Source of the DNA: Phoronis australis
Taxonomy: Eukaryota; Phoronida; Phoronidae
Length of the DNA stretch: 64,000 nucleotides
Reading direction: 5' to 3'
Assembly (NCBI GenBank): GCA_002633005.1
Contig: NMRA01000913.1
Span: 32,726 to 96,725 of the forward strand
Within the stretch, counting starts at the first letter, position 1, and each line of letters opens with the position of its first letter. Below the pieces are notes generated by a model. The model did not search any database and was not told the DNA's origin. It saw only the letters and a list, made by a program, of their open reading frames with translations. Below, piece by piece: positions 12,501 to 22,260 of this stretch. The position numbers and the translations under genes are program-made.

Positions 12501-15500
12501 AATGAATACAGGTAAATAACGTATAATAGGTAATCTCTGGTAAGATGGGCAATAAAAAGCGTCAGCCACGTGGAAGTACGAGAGAATGACGAAAACTGGG
12601 AGAAGAGGGTGGGAAAATTGAATGAGTTTTTGATGTACGACAATGTGGCCGGAACAAAGTGAATTGAAAGTGAGGTTACAATAACAAAGAAGAACGCCCC
12701 TAAAGACACGTGACAATCATCAGCCTATAAGAGCCAAGAGCTGACCAAACTCGAGGCACGTGATAACAACAGAGCAATGCTAAGGCTGTGTTTATTTTAA
12801 TTGAACCTTTTCACTGCCCATACTTTGTGATCTATATTTCCATGCTTAAGTTAAAGATTTACATATTCATAAAGCATAATTTATGATAAACTGTTGTTTG
12901 GCATGCTCTAGCTGTGGAGAGATGATGATGTTGCCTACAGTTACATGATCATGTGTCTGTTACATTATTGCAGACTCAGACGGCATCCATAAGTATTCCA
13001 AGCCAGGATCACAGAGTTGAACAGACCAAAGAATGCGCAGAAAGTGGTACGATTCTAACTAATGTGAAGTTTGGTACACAGTGTCTGGTTTGCCTCGTAC
13101 AAACTTGTCTGTTAATGTCTGTTAATTGTGTTGCAAAACTGATATTTTCACAAATCATTGATTGTGGAATTCATGATTTATTTTTAGGAATTTAAAGAAA
13201 ATAAATCAATACTGTCCTCGTACACAATATGTTTTGCATTTTCTAATTTGTTGTTTAAGTTGAAGCTGGTAAAATGATGCTAAACACTGGTTTTGTTGAT
13301 TATAACAATCCTTGTTCTGTCCCCTAAATGTAAACCATTAGTGTCTCACTAGACTGATAAATGCATTCCATCTTAACTAATTGTACCAGTCCTACTCAAT
13401 GTGTTACAAACTGGATCAGAGTTTGTGGCTATTCGTCTTTTCCTACAGATGTCATGTAAATTGCATATAATTTAAAGTGTAGTTAATGCTTTCCTGTTTA
13501 ACAGATTTGTAAAAGGTTTTCAAAATTTGCTCCAGTCAACCAAACTTTTGAGGTTTTTGTGTGCCCACATATTTTTATGTTTGGGTGCATATTGCTGTCA
13601 TCTCTGTCTGGGCGTCTGGCGTCCACGGCTGTATTTCCTAAACCCCTTGAAGGATTTTACTGAAATTTGGCAAGTGTGTTCCTTTGGGCTGACGACAGAG
13701 GACGACTAGTTTCGGACCGACCTGAATACCACTGTGCCCTCCAGTGTCAATTTGTTTTTTTTTACATTTGCCTCTGTATCTTCAGAGTGCCTCGATGGAT
13801 TTTTATGAAATTCAGCAAACAGGTTTTTAATACGGAAGCGATGTTGCTATTTTTTGTGGATGGATTTGATGCGTTTTTACGTCACCTTGTGGCCATTTTT
13901 GTTATTTTTGCACCCGTTTTCTGGCGTAGTCTGCCTCTCTATCTGCCATACTGCTCAAAGGTTCATTGTGTAAATTTACAGATGTGTTGCCGATGAGAAG
14001 GCCACGACTGATGTTGACTTTCGGATGGGTCTGGCCACTGTGTGGTAATTTTGTTTTTTGTGGTCTGCGGCTGAATCTCGTTAGCCCTTTGAAGGATCAT
14101 AATGAGATTTTACAAATGTGTTCCTATAAAGCTGACGACAGACGACCGCAAGTTTCGGACCGATTCAGCTACTGCTCTGTCCCCCAGTGGCAATTATATT
14201 TTTTTGTTTTCCTTAGTTTTTATCTTTAGAGTTCCTGAATGGATTTGCATGAAATTTGGGAATAGGTTTCTATTAAAGAGATCATGATGCTTTCCTGTTT
14301 TCGGAAGGATTTGGCGTATTCTGCGCCACCTGGTGGCAAATTATAAAAAATTGGATTTGTTTTTACGCCCACCTTGTGTGTCTGCTAAATTTCTCAAAGG
14401 ATCGTTATGAAAATTGGCTTATGCATTTCTGATGAGAACACCACGGCTGACACTGATTTTCGGATATGTTCATGCTATAGCGATCCCTAGTGGCATTTTT
14501 TTGCGTCTACATCTATATCTCCTTAACTCTAGGGATAATTTTGACAATTGGCGTTTATGTTTCTACTGTGAAGGGGACAGCTGATGATTTTCATACGACT
14601 CAAGTGGCAGTTTTTTGCGTCTATGGCTGTATCTCCCAAACCCTTTGCAGGATTTTATTAAATTTGGCAAGTGTATTCATACGAAGTTGACAAAGGACAA
14701 CGACTACATTTGGACGATCGGAATACTGTTGTGCCAGCTCAGTCATGACGGCGAGTTTTGGACGGATGCAACTGCAGGACGTGTACTCCCTTGAATTTTA
14801 TTTTTTACATTTTGCACTGTAACTTCACAGTCTCTTGATGGTTCATGAAGTTTATTGTCAAACATTTTTGTATTATGAAGTTTATTGTCAAACATTTTTG
14901 TATTATGAAGTTTATTGTCAAACATTTTTGTATCATGAAGTTTATTGTCAAACATTTTTGTATTATGAAGTTTATTGTCNNNNNNNNNNNNNNNNNNNNN
15001 NNNNNNNNNNNNNNNNNNNNNNNNNNNNNNNNNNNNNNNNNNNNNNNNNNNNNNNNNNNNNNNNNNNNNNNNNNNNNNNNNNNNNNNNNNNNNNNNNNNN
15101 NNNNNNNNNNNNNNNNNNNNNNNNNNNNNNNNNNNNNNNNNNNNNNNNNNNNNNNNNNNNNNNNNNNNNNNNNNNNNNNNNNNNNNNNNNNNNNNNNNNN
15201 NNNNNNNNNNNNNNNNNNNNNNNNNNNNNNNNNNNNNNNNNNNNNNNNNNNNNNNNNNNNNNNNNNNNNNNNNNNNNNNNNNNNNNNNNNNNNNNNNNNN
15301 NNNNNNNNNNNNNNNNNNNNNNNNNNNNNNNNNNNNNNNNNNNNNNNNNNNNNNNNNNNNNNNNNNNNNNNNNNNNNNNNNNNNNNNNNNNNNNNNNNNN
15401 NNNNNNNNNNNNNNNNNNNNNNNNNNNNNNNNNNNNNNNNNNNNNNNNNNNNNNNNNNNNNNNNNNNNNNNNNNNNNNNNNNNNNNNNNNNNNNNNNNNN

Positions 15501-18500
15501 NNNNNNNNNNNNNNNNNNNNNNNNNNNNNNNNNNNNNNNNNNNNNNNNNNNNNNNNNNNNNNNNNNNNNNNNNNNNNNNNNNNNNNNNNNNNNNNNNNNN
15601 NNNNNNNNNNNNNNNNNNNNNNNNNNNNNNNNNNNNNNNNNNNNNNNNNNNNNNNNNNNNNNNNNNNNNNNNNNNNNNNNNNNNNNNNNNNNNNNNNNNN
15701 NNNNNNNNNNNNNNNNNNNNNNNNNNNNNNNNNNNNNNNNNNNNNNNNNNNNNNNNNNNNNNNNNNNNNNNNNNNNNNTTTTTAATTCTATGTTTCTGTG
15801 GTGCTTTAAGCAACTGGTGTATAGGATGTGCTTGTATTATGAAGATTACTCACATTTTGCCCCTAGCCTATTGAGGAGACATCATGCCTTTCCATTTTGC
15901 TAAGTACAACATACTACATATATGCCCTCTACTGGCCACTTTGTGGTACCAATAAACAACCCTAGAAGGATACCGTATGCGGTGCAATTGTGGGCGCATT
16001 TCAACGCTCTGCGTTGCTCTTGTTTACATTTTGCACTGTAACTTCACAGTCTTTTGATGGTTCATGAAGTTTATTGTCAAACATTTTTGTATTATGATGG
16101 TGGCAACACCTTTCCTTTTTTGTTTTAGGTTCGACGTATTTGAGTAGTGGCCATTTTAATTACTTTTGGTCTTGTTTTTTTGTCGTCTGCTACTGTTTCT
16201 GGCAAACTGTTTGCAGGATCATTATGAAAATTGGCTGATGTGTTTCTACTGACAAGAGCATGAGTGATGCTGATTTTCAAAGGGGTGCAACTACTGTGGT
16301 GCCCCCTAGTGACATTTTTTCACATCTAAAACTGTATGTCCTAAACCCCTTACAAGATGATTTTGAAATTTTGCAATAACTATTCCTGTTAACTTGACAT
16401 CAAACGGACAGATCCGACTATGGCTGTGGTTCCTAGTGACATTTTTTTGCCCTTGTATCTTTAGAGTTCTTTGATGGATTTTCATGAACTTTGACAAATA
16501 GTCTGGAGAGATGACACCTTCCCATTTTTGGGTGGGTTCAATATATTCTGTGCCATTTAATGGCCATATAATACAAATAAACACCCCTAGAAGCAACACC
16601 ATTTGCGATGCAGTCGTGGGTGCATTTCAATGCTCCGCGTTTCTCTTGTTGTTTAAGAGATCTGGATGGTAAAGTCATTATTTAAATATCATTCCTTCAT
16701 TAGGCCACAACCTGGCTTAGTATCCTTTTAACATCATTTTTCGTTTTGTTTCTAGACTTGTCTAACAGAGGGAGTCTGACCTCTCCTCCACGTCCAGCAC
16801 TCCCCGTGGCCCAACCTGTACCCTTCACTCAAGTATGCAGTGTGGGTGGGCCTCAACAGGGTCAGTATGTCCACTTTGTTCCGCCCCAGGGCTACGGACC
16901 CCCTATTGCTCATGTCCCCTTCCATCCCTACGTTGCTATACCTGGAATGGACACTTGTCAAGGCATGGTCAACTACAGTGCTGCCCCCTCTAGGGACCAA
17001 AATGGTGCCGATCTTCCACTTGGTGGTAAGACATGCTGTGTTCATTAAAATAAATTAACTAAAGGTAGTCTGTTTAACCTTTCAGGGGTCTTTAGTTAAG
17101 AGAACTGTTAAGTGAGTGAAAAGGTTTAATACTGTGCAAAGAAATTAAATAGAATGTGCTTTAACTTGATTTGCGTTGTTTTTACAGATATTGCAACTCT
17201 ACGATTTTTCTACAATCTTGGAAATGAGGTAAGCCTTGGTGACATAAGATCTGAAAGGTGATTATTTTATCTGTATGCACCTGCATATTTATAAGATGTT
17301 GCACATTGCCATATTTGTCTGACTCTGGCGTCTGTTTGCCAGTCCTTCTGGCATGACTGCTTGTCCATCTGGCGGATGTCCAACTGGCGGATGTCCAACT
17401 GGCGGATGTCCATCTGGGTGGCTACCCATAGCAGGACTGATGAGAATGTTCGGAAAGAGAATTCCTATGAACGTGACAATGGGAGATGATGACTTTCAGA
17501 CATGTCCAACTACCACCACACCCCCTCATAGCAACTTTGCCTCTATCTTTTAAGTTCCTTGACGGGTGTTCATGGGATTTGAAGAAGCCAATATTGGCTT
17601 CCTGTTTTCAGATAGTTACAACATACCACGCTGTGGCCATTTTTTCTGTTTTTGAGTCTATTTTTAGCATCCACCTCTGTCCGGAAAACTGCCAGATGTG
17701 CTTCTGCTGAGCTGACTTTAATTTTGGACATCTCAATACTCCGTTCCCCTTTGCATCTGTTACTGTATCTCTTTAACCCCTTTGCAAGATCTTTTTGAAA
17801 TTTGCCAAGTGTATTTCTAAGAACATGACAACAAGTGGTGACGACTTCTGGTCGTGTCCAATTCCCTCTATGCCCCCTCGTGACAATTTAAGTTTTTTAC
17901 ATTTTTCTCTGTGTCTTCAGATGTCCTTGACACATTTTCATGAAATTTGGCAGCTGAATATTAGATTTTTATTTACAAAACAATGACGTCTTCCCATTGC
18001 TGCAACTTAGTGGTAATTTTGAATATCTTTGAGGGGTATTTTTGGTATCTACCTGTCGATCACCCAAACTGTTGCAAAGATCATTGTTTCTACTGAGAAT
18101 AGTCTGGCCGACAACATATTTTTGGATGAGGCCGAGTACTGCGGTGCCCTTCTTTAACAAATTCATTTTTCCTGTGGCTCAATATCTTCTACCAAGTTCC
18201 TTGATATGTGTTTCTATTGAGGAGTACAACTGATTTGAGGAGAGCACGACCGCCAATGATTTCCTGGTACCATGAAAACCAGTACTCTCAATATCTAGTA
18301 TCAAGTTGGATTATCATGAAGCATACGTGTTCTTACGAAGGAGAGCACAGCTGATGTTCATTTTTAGACAAATCTTATCACTGTTGTTCACCCTTACTAC
18401 GGCAATTTGGCTTCTCTTTACATATGTCTCAATACTTATTAAGTTCTGTGATGGATCTTCATGAAATTTGACATTGTTTGTTAAATCTTAATTTCACGTC

Positions 18501-20270
18501 TGTGGCACCCCCTGGTGGCAAATTGTCATTGCATTTTCCTTATATATCCACAAGTTATTCGATGGATCTTCATGAAATGTATGAGTGTTGATCTTTTAAA
18601 TGAAGGAGATGTGAAATGTTTCTTTTTGCTCTTGCACATTCTAATATTGTCATACTTCCATGCAAAAATTGGTGACTACATTTGCATAAGTGAATCAACT
18701 GTTTGGGTAAGTGCCAATCCCCACTCTGTGTTTTTAAATGCTCGTGTTTGGCTTAACCACGCCCCATTTTTTATTTCAAGCACCCAGAGCATAGCATTAA
18801 TCCCAGCTGGATGAGTAGGGGACTTGCTGTGTGTTATCAGATTTGTACTCGTGTGCCAGGTTCCTGGTTTTCAACTAGGTCTGTTCATTTTTAAGATTCA
18901 CAATATCTCATACCTTTAACCACAGGTTATCCTGCTCACCACTGTCCCCAACTATATGGAGCTTCACTGGATCAAAGTTTAATGCCTTGTACTCTTATTT
19001 GCAGTATTACCGCCTCTCTTGCTATCTCCAACAACAACAACAGCAACAACAACAGCATCCTCAGCCACAGTACGTTCCCTGCTACACTCACCAGGTGGTG
19101 TACGAGCAGCTGCCAGAGGGCGCCGACTACAGCACAGCTGGTCAGTCTCCCTCACCAGTGTCTAATGACAACCCAGCACAGTTCAATAAAATTTGTCCGT
19201 CTGGTCAGCAGGCGAGTGTAGACCAACCTGATGCTATTGTGGAATGTTGCCAGCCTGGCCCGAGTGTTAACTGTAGTGTTAATTGTGGTAGTAGTAGCGG
19301 TAGTAGTTACAACAGTGAACTGGGCCAGATAACAGATCACAGCCCAGTTGAACTGTCTTCTATTGAAGACAGTGGCTGTGGTTCGGACTCGGGTGGTTCT
19401 TTGGCGTCGCCAACGAGTGAAGATTGCACCATGTGCCCAGAGTTACTTGAAACCACTTCTCAACAAGAGCCAGATGGCAAACATATGTCCGAGTCAATTT
19501 CCAACCAAACTCCAATGCGGGCAATTAACGAACAGGCATTTGTGAGAAGACCTCCACGAAAAGTACGACCTATCAAACAAATTCCACCAAGATTTCAAAG
19601 ACTACTTCTCAACCATCAGGCTGAAAAAATGGAGAAAGTTCACCTAATGGGACTTCCATTGGTCCAGGTTACCGTGGAGACAAACGTCCAGGGTCTTCCT
19701 GGGCAGTCTTCACTCGATCCCACTGTGGATTGTTTTGTTCCTACCACAGGTGTTACCTCTCATGTCATTATGTCCTCTGGTGATGGGTCATTTCCTGCTT
19801 GCCATCCACCATCAAGACACGCCTGTTGTCCTGTCAACAGCAACAACAACCAGTCTCCTCAATATTCGGCAGTAGCTTATGGTCCCCCAGTAACTGTCAT
19901 TACACCAACAACTTGCACGACCGCCCCTAGGTGTGAGAGTCATGAGACGGTGACTACATCCAGCTGTTGTAACTACTGCTTTTCGCAGCCAGCCCTAATT
20001 TATCCTCATCAAATCACTCCTTCATCTTCCTCTGCTTACCAACCTAATCCTGCATGCTCTTTTCATTGCACAGGTTACTGCTCTACCGTTAACCAGCCCC
20101 AAGCACCCTCAGTGGACAGTGGCACACTGGTGCCCCCTAGCCAGCCATACTGCCCACCTGTGTACATGAACCCAAGTTACCCCCCTGTGTTCCAGCAGCC
20201 TATCGTCTACTGCAGCAGTAGCCCCTCGGGCCATCTGTCACACCAGCAGCAGTACTCTGTCTCTGTCTAA
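3527..20270 (+). CDS. OTUD4/ALG13: OTUD4/ALG13-family OTU-Tudor protein, C-terminal part (9 exons)
   Basis: Exons: 3527-3579, 3910-4019, 4443-4648, 6208-6438, 9377-9482, 12974-13046, 16756-17025, 17188-17228 and 19005-20270. Every junction is AG/GT and codon phase is kept across all of them, giving about 784 codons to the stop. The first exons encode HCVPYDRLRPLPQV, like the end of the Tudor-type domain in OTUD4 and ALG13. The fifth exon holds SEEFPSDGASFPALP, like the acidic-FPALP motif of OTUD4. Exons 7-9 join into GADLP...LRFFYNLGNEYY, matching the conserved DLPxDxxxLRFFFNLG block of both families. Polyglutamine, Ser/Pro-rich and Cys-rich low-complexity sequence follows. In OTUD4 the family deubiquitinates proteins and binds RNA; ALG13 is the UDP-GlcNAc transferase subunit with an OTU/Tudor tail. 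The catalytic N-terminus is outside the window, so I cannot decide between the two. The Tudor-end motif is closer to ALG13, the FFYNLG block closer to OTUD4. Confidence 0.85.
4443..4648 (+). CDS. OTUD4/ALG13: Exon of OTUD4/ALG13-like gene (basic Gly/His/Gln linker)
   Basis: Acceptor TTTGCAG and donor AA/GTACGT; the exon enters in phase 0 and leaves in phase 2. It encodes a disordered Gln/His/Gly/Pro-rich linker ending in RFRSIINSAGHPVKSWLHDK, which resembles the basic segment after the Tudor domain in ALG13. A 40-bp minisatellite begins about ten bases after the donor. Confidence 0.8.
4655..4815. repeat. Minisatellite, ~40-bp unit, about 4 copies
   Basis: The phrase TTGATTGAGGGTTTACTGGC followed by TCAAGTCACAGTATTGTG repeats four times directly after the splice donor at 4648. 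Confidence 0.85.
4868..5000 (-). mobile_element. tRNA-derived SINE-like element
   Basis: Read on the minus strand, GGCAGTGTGGCCTAGTGCGA looks like a tRNA 5' half with an A box, and GTGGGTTCGAGTTTTAC is a B box. An internal repeat of the GGCCACACTGC word and an A-rich tail (T-rich on the plus strand at 4860-4880) follow. These are the parts of a Pol III-transcribed SINE. I could not delimit target duplications confidently. Confidence 0.55.
5001..6207. other. Intron of OTUD4/ALG13-like gene, small TATCTTGTA repeat
   Basis: Non-coding. It holds a short array of TATCTTGTAT-type units at about 5878-5935. No other element boundary could be recognised. Confidence 0.5.
6208..6438 (+). CDS. OTUD4/ALG13: Exon of OTUD4/ALG13-like gene (Pro/Ser-rich)
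   Basis: Acceptor CTTGCAG, donor CACAG/GTAAAA. The first base completes the codon split in the previous exon (AA+T, Asn). The product is proline/serine-rich and lacks predicted secondary structure by eye, consistent with the disordered middle of the family. Confidence 0.8.
6600..7445. repeat. Minisatellite, ~38-bp unit, interrupted by a fold-back element
   Basis: Units containing GACACCAAGCCCA and ACAAACCCTTGGTGAC occur at 6600-6675 and 7385-7445. The element at 6676-7384 is inserted between them. Confidence 0.75.
6676..7384. mobile_element. Long fold-back hAT-like element
   Basis: The left terminus CACAGGTGTCCTCAGCTTCT and the right terminus (reverse complement CAAAGGCATCTTCAGCTTCT) match well. 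The similarity continues inward, so arms of about 280 bp (roughly 6676-6955 and 7100-7384) pair with each other around a loop of about 140 bp. The flanking words CATAGTAC and TATAGTAC agree at 7 of 8 positions, as expected for an 8-bp hAT target duplication. No protein is encoded. It lies in an intron, so the pre-mRNA would contain a long imperfect hairpin. Confidence 0.8.
7502..8840. mobile_element. Probable DNA transposon with CCATATTYGC ends and TAAGCGCCC subterminal words
   Basis: The left end reads CCATATTTGCCCTAATAAG and the right end, reverse-complemented, reads CCATATTCGCACCCAGGGCG. Both ends carry repeated TAAGCGCCC-type words. A 106-codon plus-strand frame at 7689-8009 is inside, but I recognise no domain in it. 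Exact ends and target duplication are uncertain. Confidence 0.5.
9377..9482 (+). CDS. OTUD4/ALG13: Exon of OTUD4/ALG13-like gene with FPALP motif
   Basis: Acceptor TTTCAG, donor GCG/GTAAGG. It encodes DSEEFPSDGASFPALP, an acidic stretch followed by FPALP, the counterpart of the EQAFPAL motif in OTUD4 and the TAYPTLP motif in ALG13. A retroelement begins only 29 bases after the donor. Confidence 0.85.
9511..11040 (-). mobile_element. Truncated retroelement with a gag-like N-terminal frame (copy 1)
   Basis: On the minus strand the element begins TGTTATCACGTGCCTCGAG and ends in sequence shared with the copy at 12381-12768. A minus-strand frame (9886-10254) encodes a Pro/Ser/Thr-rich protein ending PLPLGFNLDDKV, like the conserved PLGFxxxDKV motif of the first frame of DIRS- and related retroelements. 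The frame then breaks off and no reverse transcriptase is present. Base composition is GC-rich compared with the neighbours. Class assignment is tentative. Confidence 0.5.
11038..11355. mobile_element. Possible hAT-type MITE with CAG(TG)GCGGAT ends
   Basis: The left side reads CAGCGGATCCAGGATTTT and the right side, reverse-complemented, starts CAGTGGCGGATTTGGGGGG, similar to the widespread CAGTGGCGGATCCAG ends of animal hAT MITEs. The left end abuts the previous retroelement and no clear target duplication is visible. Confidence 0.4.
12225..12380. repeat. Short tandem repeat, ~40-bp unit
   Basis: AAATAACCTGTCTGTTTG followed by (T/C)CAAAA(C/T)T(G/T)AACT is repeated about three times. Confidence 0.65.
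12381..12768 (-). mobile_element. Internally deleted copy of the 9511-11040 retroelement
   Basis: Both ends match copy 1 almost exactly: TTTATGATCGACATATGTCC at the left and GAGGCACGTGATAAC at the right. The whole interior including the gag-like frame is missing, leaving about 390 bp. Orientation is the same as copy 1. Confidence 0.7.
12974..13046 (+). CDS. OTUD4/ALG13: Short exon of OTUD4/ALG13-like gene
   Basis: Acceptor ATTGCAG, donor AGTG/GTACGA. It enters in phase 0 and leaves one base, which joins AC of the exon at 16756 to give Asp. The product is a polar linker, TQTASISIPSQDHRVEQTK. Confidence 0.75.
14843..14979. repeat. 30-bp tandem repeat running into the assembly gap
   Basis: The unit ATGAAGTTTATTGTCAAACA plus TTTTTGTATT is present about 4.5 times and is still continuing where the Ns begin. 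A single unit reappears at about 16066-16095. Confidence 0.85.
14980..15778. other. Assembly gap (799 N)
   Basis: A run of undetermined bases. All long open frames across it are artefacts of translating N. Confidence 0.99.
15779..16024 (+). mobile_element. 3' end of a young HINE-like copy
   Basis: It is nearly identical to the last ~245 bp of copy A, including CAATAAACAACCCTAGAAGG, the TGTGGGCGCAT word, the hairpin and the CTCTTGTT terminus. The 5' part is in the gap. Confidence 0.8.
16756..17025 (+). CDS. OTUD4/ALG13: Exon of OTUD4/ALG13-like gene (Pro-rich, ends GADLP)
   Basis: Acceptor TTTCTAG, donor GGTG/GTAAGA. It encodes a Pro/Gln/Tyr-rich stretch (GPPIAHVPFHPYVAIPGMD) and closes with NGADLPLGG. 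In OTUD4 and ALG13 the motif DLPxD comes directly before the FxFNLG block, which here starts in the next exon. Confidence 0.85.
17188..17228 (+). CDS. OTUD4/ALG13: 41-nt micro-exon encoding the LRFFYNLGNE signature
   Basis: Acceptor TTTACAG, donor GAG/GTAAGC. It encodes DIATLRFFYNLGNE, the most diagnostic block of the gene. Similar words are LRFFFNLG in OTUD4 and LQYYFNLG in ALG13. Confidence 0.9.
17280..18600 (+). mobile_element. Heavily decayed HINE-like repeats
   Basis: Recognisable only through recurring CCCCCT(A/C)(G/A)TG(G/A)CAA, TTCATG(A/G)(A/G)ATTTG and GTATCT phrases at roughly 150-bp spacing. A 15-bp tandem repeat (CAACTGGCGGATGTC-like) lies at about 17365-17418. Ends cannot be placed. 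Confidence 0.5.
19005..20270 (+). CDS. OTUD4/ALG13: Terminal exon of OTUD4/ALG13-like gene (polyQ, low complexity)
   Basis: The acceptor ATTTGCAG precedes TAT TAC, continuing the NLGNE block as YYRLSCYL. A polyglutamine run of ten follows, then HPQPQY. Further on are a Ser/Gly-rich acidic region (IEDSGCGSDSGG), a basic patch PPRKVRPIKQIPPRFQRLL that looks like the only ordered segment, and a Cys/Pro/Tyr/Gln-rich tail to the TAA stop. The long disordered tail fits the RNA-granule behaviour known for the OTUD4 family; that function is inferred here. Confidence 0.9.
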   Translation, partial: YYRLSCYLQQQQQQQQQHPQPQYVPCYTHQVVYEQLPEGADYSTAGQSPSPVSNDNPAQFNKICPSGQQASVDQPDAIVECCQPGPSVNCSVNCGSSSGSSYNSELGQITDHSPVELSSIEDSGCGSDSGGSLASPTSEDCTMCPELLETTSQQEPDGKHMSESISNQTPMRAINEQAFVRRPPRKVRPIKQIPPRFQRLLLNHQAEKMEKVHLMGLPLVQVTVETNVQGLPGQSSLDPTVDCFVPTTGVTSHVIMSSGDGSFPACHPPSRHACCPVNSNNNQSPQYSAVAYGPPVTVITPTTCTTAPRCESHETVTTSSCCNYCFSQPALIYPHQITPSSSSAYQPNPACSFHCTGYCSTVNQPQAPSVDSGTLVPPSQPYCPPVYMNPSYPPVFQQPIVYCSSSPSGHLSHQQQYSVSV

Positions 20271-22260
20271 CTTACTGATGGTGACGGTGATGGTGGTGGA
20301 TGTTAGCACTCGCTGGTGGCTGGGTCATTGTTTTTAGGAAACCACTGTTAACTTTTACAAAAAATTTTAGAACTACAATAGTGACAATTGTTTAGCTAGT
20401 CACTCAATTTCCTGTCTCAAAATTAATCTATAAGTTGGTTGATCGAAACATACAAATCATGAACATTGTGTCAAAAATAGAGTTTACAATTAAGGTAGTA
20501 TGTATTAATTAGATATGTCGGTTCTGGTAGAAATAGTTCACATTTCATAATTTTAGACTTGTATAATTGAACATTTCTATTTCTACTCTTCTGCTTTTAA
20601 GTATAGAGATTAATTGCTTTGAGTGTCGTAATTGGCCAAAAACTAATCTCGTCATTCCCAAGACATTATGGAGAAATGTGCATTAAACAGTGTATGCTTA
20701 CATAATTATTTCTATTTGGATTTATAACAAATCAGAAGTATTTTTACAAATAAACATTGAGCGCCACATTAATTCTATGAAGTGGATTCCATGTATATGT
20801 GATCCCTGCCATGTTGGAAGAGTTGATAACCAAGCCTAGTAGTTCTATTTTTCAAAACTTGAAAATTGTTGGCCAATAGGTCAAATGTTTACCAGTCATG
20901 TCTATTATAAGTTCATAAGTTTAGCAAATGAGTGGAGTAAGTTTTATGCTTTGTTACTACTATCAAGCTTCATGGAGTTATGCCCCCTGTTTGATAAGGT
21001 GCATGTGCCTGCAGGGTAAACACAGTGCTACTCTGGTGTCATTGCTGCTTCCACACTTGATTTGTCTGCAAATATTAGTTGTAAGCACTAGGAGTGCTGT
21101 GGCATTGTCTATTAACTTGTTGAAATATTATTTTAGGCATTTACTAGGTTAAGAAACAATTTAAAACTTGTCAGAATTTATGTTTTAGATTTGATGTATT
21201 CTAGTTTTAAAATGAGCATCTTAAGTAATTTCATCTAAGTTGCGAGTCTTCAGAATGACCATGCATTGGCCAGACCTCATATGCCAAAAGGTAGTTGCTT
21301 GCTTTGGCAGTGTCATCAAACTGGTTTATGGATGTCATACTTTGGTCAAATTACTTAACATGTTCATAAGGCTTTAAAGTGAGGCTGAAGTTCACATTAG
21401 GATATTTTCGTATTTAATATGTTCTATGTATTTAATATTAGTTAAGATTGAAAGACTACATCTATAAGTATTGTTTTACCCTATGTTAGCAGTTAACTTG
21501 TGTAGAAAACATTCTAAGTTTGAAGGAAACACTTATGAGAAAGTTTGTGGAAAAATTTATATTTGGTTATAGGAAGTGTCAAAATTTTGAAATCTAAATT
21601 TGAGACAAGTTCATGAGTTTGGTGGATATGTTTACATGTTAGTTTGGAAAGAATTTGAACTTTAAATACTGAGTGAAGTGTTTGTAAATTTGTGGTAAAA
21701 TTTCTAAGTTTGAAAAAAAATGTTCATATTGTAAATGGACATGGTTAAAATTATTAATAAGTTTTGGAAAAATTTCTGAGTTCGAACAAAACCTAACTTT
21801 AAATAGTGTGTAAATTTGAAATGTCTGAGTTTGAAAGTCAAGGAACAGATTTCACCGTCTCTTGTTGATCATTATCATGTCATGTAAAAATAAAAGTGTT
21901 GAAATTGGTTGACAAATCTGTGGAGATCATTGTGAAGGGATATTTGAATAGGCCCATGCTAAATCATGTTCACCTCCAACGCTACAATAGTATGCACCTC
22001 CAACACTACAGTAGTATGCACCCCCAACACTACAGTAGTATGCACCTCCAACACTACACTAGCATGCACCTCCAACACTACAATAGTATGCACCTCCAAC
22101 ACTATAGTAGTATGCACCTTGTGTTATTGCCAGTAAGACAAAACATTCCAAAAAGAAAAACGTTAGCCTTTGTTTTGACCAACAACAAAGATATATAAGA
22201 TTATGGTCATCAGGTTGGTTTTTGAAGTTGGCATAATCATGGACTTTACATTTCAAACTA
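20271..22260 (+). other. 3' UTR and downstream flank of OTUD4/ALG13-like gene
   Basis: AT-rich sequence without exons. AATAAA words at 20749-20754 and 21889-21894 are candidate polyadenylation signals; which one is used cannot be told. A 24-bp minisatellite follows the second signal. Confidence 0.5.
21965..22125. repeat. Minisatellite, 24-bp unit, ~7 copies
   Basis: ACCTCCAACACTACAGTAGT plus ATGC is repeated with few changes. The 100-codon plus-strand frame over it is only a His/Gln/Tyr/Ser translation of the repeat. Confidence 0.9.

Larger units (their letters stand above)
13554..16650 (+). mobile_element. Old, decayed copy B of the HINE-like element with a younger copy nested in it
   Basis: The left end TTTTTGTGTGCCCACATATT is a mutated form of the family start, and GCTCCGCGTTTCTCTTGTT at 16632-16650 is the family terminus. 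Units with CC(C/T)AGTGGC and TGTATCTCC recur between. A second, young 3' part (15779-16024, ending GCGTTGCTCTTGTT) is nested in it, with its left half lost in the gap. Confidence 0.65.

Noticed and set aside
14743-15903. Long open frames of ~300-356 codons
   Set aside because: They are translations across the N gap.
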